Source: CAZAYY01 sp964489525
GTDB lineage: Bacteria > Chloroflexota > Anaerolineae > Anaerolineales > JABWBV01
Direction: 5' to 3'
Assembly (NCBI GenBank): GCA_964489525.1
Contig: CAZAYY010000020.1
Span: 7,724 to 71,723, forward strand
Length of the DNA: 64,000 bases
Shown here in pieces: positions 59,730-64,000 of this stretch. A program made the position numbers and the translations under genes. The notes below the pieces were generated by a model, which was not told the DNA's origin, made no database searches, and worked only from the letters and a program-made list of their open reading frames with translations. Each line of letters starts with the position of its first letter. Within the stretch, counting starts at the first letter, position 1.

Positions 59730-60659
59730 ATGACCCTACCCAATTTCGCCTATTTCAAAGGCAAAATCGTTCCCTATTCGGACGCGAAAGTGGGCGTTTT
59801 GAACCACTCGCTTAATTACGGTACAGCCGCTTTTGGGGGGGTGCGCGCCTATTGGAATCCGGAAGAAGAACAGTTGTTTTTGTTTCGCCCTCATCCACAC
59901 TTTGAGCGCTTGCTTAACTCGGCCAAAGTGATGTTATTTGAAGTGGACCACACCCCAGAAACCCTGACACAGGCCACCCTGGAACTGCTGCGAACTGAAG
60001 GCTACCACCAGGATGTCTATATTCGCCCGCTGGCCTACAAAGCCACGGAGGGGATCGGGGTGAAGCTGCACGGTCTGGAGAACGATGTGACCATCGTAGC
60101 CCTGCCGTTTGATAAGTATGTCCAGAACGACACCAACGCCCATGTTACGATTTCTTCGTGGCGGCGGATTGACGACAACGTGATTCCGGCGCGGGGCAAA
60201 ATCAGTGGGGCGTATGCCAACTCCGCGTTAATCAAAACCGATGCCAGCCGGGCCGGTTTTGATGAGGCTTTGGTACTCACGGAAAGTGGGCATATCTCCG
60301 AAGGCAGCGCAATGAATGTGTTCATGGTGCGCGGCGGCAAGCTCATCACCCCTCCAGTTACCGATAACATTCTGGAGGGGATTACCCGCCGGACGATCAT
60401 TCAACTGGCCCGGGACGAAATGGGGTTGGAAGTGGTGGAACGCTCGATTGACCGCACAGAAGTGTATATCTGTGACGAGTTTTTTATGACGGGCACCGCC
60501 GCCCAGGTGACTGCGGTGACCCGGGTGGACTACCGCCCAATTGCCAACGGGCAAATGGGGCCGATCACCGGCCAACTGCGCCAGCTGTATCACGATTTGG
60601 TGCATGGCAGGCTGGCGAAATATCGAGCGGATTGGTTGACCCCTGTTTACCCCAAGTAG
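59730..60659 (+). CDS. ilvE: Branched-chain amino-acid aminotransferase
   Basis: A 309-residue fold-type IV PLP enzyme that makes valine, leucine and isoleucine from their keto acids. Key segments: VGVLNHSLNYGTAAFGGVRA, YIRPLAYKATEGIG, the PLP Lys in GAYANSALIKTDASRAGFDE, SEGSAMNVFMVRGGKLITP and FFMTGTAAQVTAVTRVD. Length matches the family. It has its own promoter and an AAGGAGG site. Confidence 0.92.
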   Translation: MTLPNFAYFKGKIVPYSDAKVGVLNHSLNYGTAAFGGVRAYWNPEEEQLFLFRPHPHFERLLNSAKVMLFEVDHTPETLTQATLELLRTEGYHQDVYIRPLAYKATEGIGVKLHGLENDVTIVALPFDKYVQNDTNAHVTISSWRRIDDNVIPARGKISGAYANSALIKTDASRAGFDEALVLTESGHISEGSAMNVFMVRGGKLITPPVTDNILEGITRRTIIQLARDEMGLEVVERSIDRTEVYICDEFFMTGTAAQVTAVTRVDYRPIANGQMGPITGQLRQLYHDLVHGRLAKYRADWLTPVYPK

Positions 60660-60683
60660 CGGTTTACGCCGGGGGATCCGGTA

Positions 60684-61193
60684 TCACTCTTTTTTGCTGC
60701 GGACGAACATCACCCACAAACCCAATAGAATCAGGGCAACGGGCCAAAAACGCCCGGCAGTTTCTAATACATCCAACGCTGGTCCGCCGATGAACAGGGC
60801 GGCTCCAATCAGGCCTAAAATGCCGCCTGGAATCAAAGGCCAGACCTGCACCGGGCGCAGTGCCAGCGAGAGCAGTGAAATCACCAACCAGCCGGCGGCG
60901 AAGGCCAGCAAAAAGACACCGCCATCCTGCGGCTCTTCCAGGCCTTTGAGCGGCCCTTCGAGCAGGAAAATGCCCGTGCCGATGCCGGCCAGGATGCCGC
61001 CGGGAATGAGCAGCCCGCCTTCACGGGAAAGCAGGGCGGCGAGCAAAAACACCCCGCCAATCGCCATCAGAAACAGGTTCCCAAACGAAATATCCAGCAG
61101 GTTATCCAGCAAAATCAAAACCCCAATGATAATCAGGATAATCCCGCCCACCGGAACAACCCGGCGGCGCATTTTTTTGATTGGCTCGTCCAT
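60684..61193 (-). CDS. DUF5668-like (LiaF-type) membrane protein
   Basis: Start taken at the Met encoded at 61191-61193 (MDEPIKKMRRRVVPVGGIIL), with AAAAAGGAGCC upstream; 169 residues. Five or six spans follow with repeated pairs of the form GGIILIIIGVLILLDNLL, LLIPGGILAGIGTGIFLLEG and LIPGGILGLIGAALFIGGPA. This is a LiaF-TM/DUF5668-like repeated span pattern. Role unknown, possibly envelope-stress sensing. It is convergent with ilvE. Confidence 0.7.
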   Translation of the reverse strand: MDEPIKKMRRRVVPVGGIILIIIGVLILLDNLLDISFGNLFLMAIGGVFLLAALLSREGGLLIPGGILAGIGTGIFLLEGPLKGLEEPQDGGVFLLAFAAGWLVISLLSLALRPVQVWPLIPGGILGLIGAALFIGGPALDVLETAGRFWPVALILLGLWVMFVRSKKE

Positions 61194-61303
61194 TGCAGGC
61201 TCCTTTTTAAAAAGTTGTGGGATTAACATCCAGCTTTATTGTACACAACTTTTGTTGGAAAGGATGGGCTGCTTTTTCGGCGATTTCCTGATATAAATGC
61301 GGT

Positions 61304-62470
61304 ATGGACGAATTACTTCCCGCGCTTTCTAACGCTGAAATCCGGCGCTACAGCCGCCACTTGATGCTTCCACAGGTAGGGTTGGAGGGCCAGCGCAAAT
61401 TAAAGGCTGCCAGTGTGCTGATTGTGGGCACGGGCGGGTTGGGCAGCCCGGCTGCGCTGTACCTGGCGGCGGCCGGGGTGGGCCGGATTGGGTTGGTGGA
61501 TTATGATGTGGTGGACCCCAACAATCTGCAGCGGCAGGTGATTCACGCCACCAGTGGGGTGGGAATGTTGAAGGTGGAAAGCGCCCGCCAGCGCATGTTG
61601 GATATCAATCCGGAAATCCGGGTGGATGTTTACAACGAGCCTTTCACGAGCGAAAATGCCCTGCGGATTGCAGCCCCTTACGATATTTTGCTGGATGGTA
61701 CCGATAATTTCCCGACCCGCTATTTGGTCAATGATGTCTGCGTGCTGTTGGGCAAGCCGAATGTGTACGGCAGTATCTACCGCTTTGACGGCCAGGTGAG
61801 TGTGTTTGCCGTCCCGGGCGGGCCGTGCTACCGCTGCCTGTTTCCCGAGCCGCCTCCGCCGGGCAGTGTGCCATCCTGTGCCGAGGGCGGGGTGTTGGGT
61901 GTGCTGCCGGGTACAATCGGCACGCTGCAAGCCACCGAGGCGCTCAAATTGATCCTGGGGATTGGCGAGCCGCTGGTGGGGCTGCTGCTGCTGTATAACG
62001 CCCTGGATATGTCTTTTGATTTTATAAACCTGCGCAAAAACCCCAACTGCCGGGTGTGTTCGCCCGACCCGGTCATCACCCAATTGATTGATTACGAGGC
62101 GTTTTGCGGCGTGCCAGGGCATGACCACGAAGCGGAAGGCACTGCCGGGGAGGCGTGGGATATCTCGGTGCAGGGGTTGAAAGCCATGCGGGATGCCGGG
62201 CAAGCCTTCCGGTTGGTGGATGTGCGCGAGCCGCACGAATGGGACATTGTTCACCTGGACGGCGCAGAACTAATTCCGCTGGCGGATCTGCCTGCCCAGA
62301 TGCACCGCCTGGACAGCGCCGAGCCGCTGGTGTTGGTGTGCAAAACCGGGGTGCGTTCAGCCCGGGCCCTACACATGCTGCGCGAGGCAGGTTTTCGCAA
62401 GCTGATGAACCTTAAGGGTGGGGTGATCGCCTGGGCGCAAGAGATTGACCCCTCCCTGCCGATCTATTGA
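61304..62470 (+). CDS. ThiF/MoeB adenylyltransferase fused to rhodanese
   Basis: A 388-residue MoeZ-like protein that activates the C terminus of a ubiquitin-fold sulfur carrier. The adenylyltransferase domain (about 1-265) shows RYSRHLMLPQVGLEGQ, VLIVGTGGLGSPAALYLAAA, DNFPTRYLVND, two zinc Cys pairs (CYRC, CRVC), and the catalytic Cys in PSCAEGGVLGVLPG. The rhodanese domain (about 285-385) has catalytic Cys VCKTGVRSAR. It thus combines adenylation and sulfur transfer, for thiamine, molybdopterin or cysteine. No sulfur carrier gene is nearby. Confidence 0.9.
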   Translation: MDELLPALSNAEIRRYSRHLMLPQVGLEGQRKLKAASVLIVGTGGLGSPAALYLAAAGVGRIGLVDYDVVDPNNLQRQVIHATSGVGMLKVESARQRMLDINPEIRVDVYNEPFTSENALRIAAPYDILLDGTDNFPTRYLVNDVCVLLGKPNVYGSIYRFDGQVSVFAVPGGPCYRCLFPEPPPPGSVPSCAEGGVLGVLPGTIGTLQATEALKLILGIGEPLVGLLLLYNALDMSFDFINLRKNPNCRVCSPDPVITQLIDYEAFCGVPGHDHEAEGTAGEAWDISVQGLKAMRDAGQAFRLVDVREPHEWDIVHLDGAELIPLADLPAQMHRLDSAEPLVLVCKTGVRSARALHMLREAGFRKLMNLKGGVIAWAQEIDPSLPIY

Positions 62471-62549
62471 TGGGGTGAGGGGCAGCAGCAGACTATTTCG
62501 CAGTGGGTTGGGCGAAAGCATCCCACGATTTTATCCGTGTTTTCTCCAG

Positions 62550-63107
62550 TTACGAATCTCCATTCGAGCGTTTTGGCTTGCCCCAACGAACCCCCCACTG
62601 GCTGCGTAAAAGGGCGGCCAGTTCGTTGAAAACCGCCCGGGCTGGTTCGGCTTGTGGGCCATCCAGCCCCCAGTTGAGGGCCGCCTGCACCGCCAGCGGC
62701 AGTTCCGGGATGGGGTCGTCCAGCAGGGCGGACAGGTCTGCAATCAGCCTGCGGGCGTGTTGGGCGTTGGCGAGGGCCTCGGCCAGTGCGATTTCACCGG
62801 CTTGCAGACGGGCCAGCAGCGGGCAAACATAGTCCACGCAGGCTTTGGGTCGTTGGGCATACACCTGGCAGGCCAGCCCCGCCAGCGCGGCGCAGGGCTG
62901 GCGGAAGGCTGGCATGATTTTGGGGGTGCCGCTGCGGTAGGAGGCACTGCGAACGGGGGTTTTCCGGTCGAACACCCGCAGCCCGAGTTTCTTTGCACGG
63001 GATTTTTCCCGGTTTTCGAGGCGCGTCCAATAGTGAATGGTGCCATCGCAGCACATTCCGCAGGACAGGCAAAGGGTTTCTTCAGGCGAGGTGTCCTGCG
63101 GGTTCAA
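62550..63107 (-). CDS. YkgJ-family Cys-cluster protein
   Basis: A 185-residue protein with CLSCGMCCDG at residues 13-22 and further Cys residues in FRQPCAALAGLACQVYAQRP and KACVDYVCPLLARL, the zinc/iron Cys cluster of the YkgJ/UPF0153 family. Function unknown; members are thought to bind a metal. The start overlaps the ABM gene stop by 4 bases, and it follows the glnA-ABM genes in one transcript. Confidence 0.82.
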   Translation of the reverse strand: MNPQDTSPEETLCLSCGMCCDGTIHYWTRLENREKSRAKKLGLRVFDRKTPVRSASYRSGTPKIMPAFRQPCAALAGLACQVYAQRPKACVDYVCPLLARLQAGEIALAEALANAQHARRLIADLSALLDDPIPELPLAVQAALNWGLDGPQAEPARAVFNELAALLRSQWGVRWGKPKRSNGDS

Positions 63108-63430
63108 CCGGCTTCGCTCCTGGGTTTGGCTGGGGCCAGGTTGGGGGTATGGGCGATGAACTCATAGCCGTGCCCGCGGCGGTCGAAGGCGGCAAGGGCC
63201 ACTTCCTTCCAGGCGAGAAAATGGGGTGTTTCCAGGTGAAGTGCCCGGGCGTTTTCGTCCACATATACTTCAAAAAGGCTGAAGTGGGTCGGGTCGGCTT
63301 TGTCTTGCAGCACATCGAAGCGCAGCACGCCGGGTTCCTGGATTGTTTGCCGGGCGTTTTCCAGCGTGGCAGCCAAGTAGGATTCGACGTGGTCGGGTTT
63401 GATGAAATGATGGACCTGAAAGATAAACAT
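63104..63430 (-). CDS. Antibiotic biosynthesis monooxygenase (ABM) domain protein
   Basis: Start taken at the Met encoded at 63428-63430 (MFIFQVHHFIKPDHVESY); 108 residues. It has the ABM ferredoxin-like fold with HVESYLAATLENARQTIQEP, VLRFDVLQDKADPTHFSLFE and ARALHLETPHFLAWKE. Such proteins are small cofactor-free oxygenases or quinone/heme-binding relatives (YgiN, IsdG). No more can be said about substrate. It lies 13 bases after the glnA remnant. Confidence 0.82.
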   Translation of the reverse strand: MFIFQVHHFIKPDHVESYLAATLENARQTIQEPGVLRFDVLQDKADPTHFSLFEVYVDENARALHLETPHFLAWKEVALAAFDRRGHGYEFIAHTPNLAPAKPRSEAG

Positions 63431-63443
63431 AGGCGATCCTGTT

Positions 63444-63977
63444 TCAGACATCAAAATACAGGCTCATTTCGTAGGGGTGTGGGCGGTCGCGGATTTCCTG
63501 GACTTCGTGTTTCATTTTATAGGTTACCCACTGCTGGATGATTTCTTCGTTGAAGACATCGCCTTCAGTCAGGAAGGCGCTGTCTTCCTGCAGGGCTCTT
63601 AGCGCCTGGTCCAGGCTGGTGGGCAGGCCTTTAATCTGGCTGCGTTCGGCTTCGGACATGGCGAAAATGTTCTGGTCAAACGGCCCAAACCCGGCTTCAG
63701 TGGGGTCTATTTGTTTTTGAATACCATCCAGCCCGGCCATCAGTTGGGCCGCCAGCGCGAGGTAGATGTTGCAGGTGGCATCGGGAGGGCGAAATTCAAA
63801 GCGGGCGGTATCGGGTTGGCTGGCATACTTGGGAATGCGCACCGCAGCCGAGCGGTTGCCCAAAGAGAAAAAGGCATTCACCGGGGCTTCGTAGCCCGGA
63901 ACGAGGCGCCGGTAGGAGTTGGTGGAGGGGTTGGTGAAGGCCAACACCGCGGGGCCTTGGTGCAGCAGGCCGCCTAT
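63444..63977 (-). pseudogene. glnA: Glutamine synthetase C-terminal part, 5' end disrupted
   Basis: The open frame gives 177 residues matching the C-terminal half of a type I glutamine synthetase: IGGLLHQGPAVLAFTNPSTN, SYRRLVPGYEAPVNAFFSLG, NRSAAVRIPK, RFEFRPPDATCNIYLALAAQ and the end EMSLYFDV. Just before the conserved IGGLL an in-frame TAA (63978-63980) breaks the frame, and the last bases of the window are AT-rich and unlike GS. About 270 N-terminal residues are not found in the window. It is a disrupted gene, a nonsense or frameshift allele, or an assembly break near the edge. Confidence 0.7.
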
Positions 63978-64000
63978 TTAGTAAATTGCATTTTTGGAGA

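Noticed and set aside
59509..59733. Short frames (about 65-74 residues) upstream of ilvE
   Set aside because: No ribosome binding site, no recognisable protein, and they run over the ilvE promoter and start.

Overview
The window reads as chromosomal DNA of a Chloroflexota bacterium, most likely class Anaerolineae. This rests on the overall look of the protein sequences and on gene content: a compact ribosomal block running straight into rpoA, truA, rplM and rpsI; DUF2089/SHOCT-type regulators; lipoproteins with Thr/Pro-rich linkers; FHA and PDZ proteins beside mraY; and many DUF membrane proteins. No rRNA gene, tRNA gene, CRISPR array or prophage was seen. The lineage call is inference from sequence style, not from a search.

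Layout. Positions 1-8022 hold the distal spc operon and the alpha operon in order L6 (end only), L18, S5, L30, L15, SecY, L36, S13, S11, S4, RpoA, L17, TruA, L13, S9. The adk, map and infA genes often found between secY and rpmJ are absent. An extended -10 promoter sits in front of rpmJ and a strong hairpin terminator follows rpsI. Next come a tetrapyrrole methylase-MazG fusion, an AIM24 protein and an orphan solute-binding lipoprotein (8147-12216).

Positions 12364-16645 are a regulatory island: a DUF2089 zinc-ribbon/HTH protein under a near-consensus promoter carrying inverted repeats, a SHOCT-type protein with about ten 29-residue repeats, a strong terminator, then an ECF sigma factor with its own ECF-like promoter, its zinc anti-sigma factor and a membrane protein. 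A minus-strand cassette follows (16737-20015) with two different alpha/beta-hydrolase esterases and an ATP-grasp-like protein; I regard this as one of the best candidates for an undescribed pathway.

Positions 20016-26240 contain dispersed palindromic repeats, a holin-like membrane protein, RlmD, an ABC-2 exporter (one ATPase, two unlike permeases), and an IS200-like/RAYT transposase next to a 193-bp tandem duplication of palindromic units. Positions 26268-37923 run mostly on the minus strand: a class V aminotransferase with a possible leader attenuator, MraY, two Mur ligases lacking the N-terminal UDP-binding domain, an FHA protein, an LRR protein, LipB, a PLD-family protein, an unknown helical protein and an HtrA protease. 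A plus-strand metallopeptidase lipoprotein lies in between.

Positions 38135-48240 hold two sensor kinases with degenerate receiver domains, a membrane protein, UvrD/PcrA helicase, a DUF697 protein with an eroded GTPase P-loop, and a RecD2-type helicase. Positions 48245-59390 hold a Rossmann-fold protein, a lipoprotein with a DUF402 phosphatase, a row of small membrane proteins, a nucleotidyltransferase/PAP2 cluster and an AT-rich beta-propeller gene that looks foreign. The end carries ilvE, a membrane protein, a ThiF-rhodanese fusion, a Cys-cluster protein, an ABM monooxygenase and a glutamine synthetase whose 5' part is cut off by an in-frame stop next to AT-rich sequence near the right edge.
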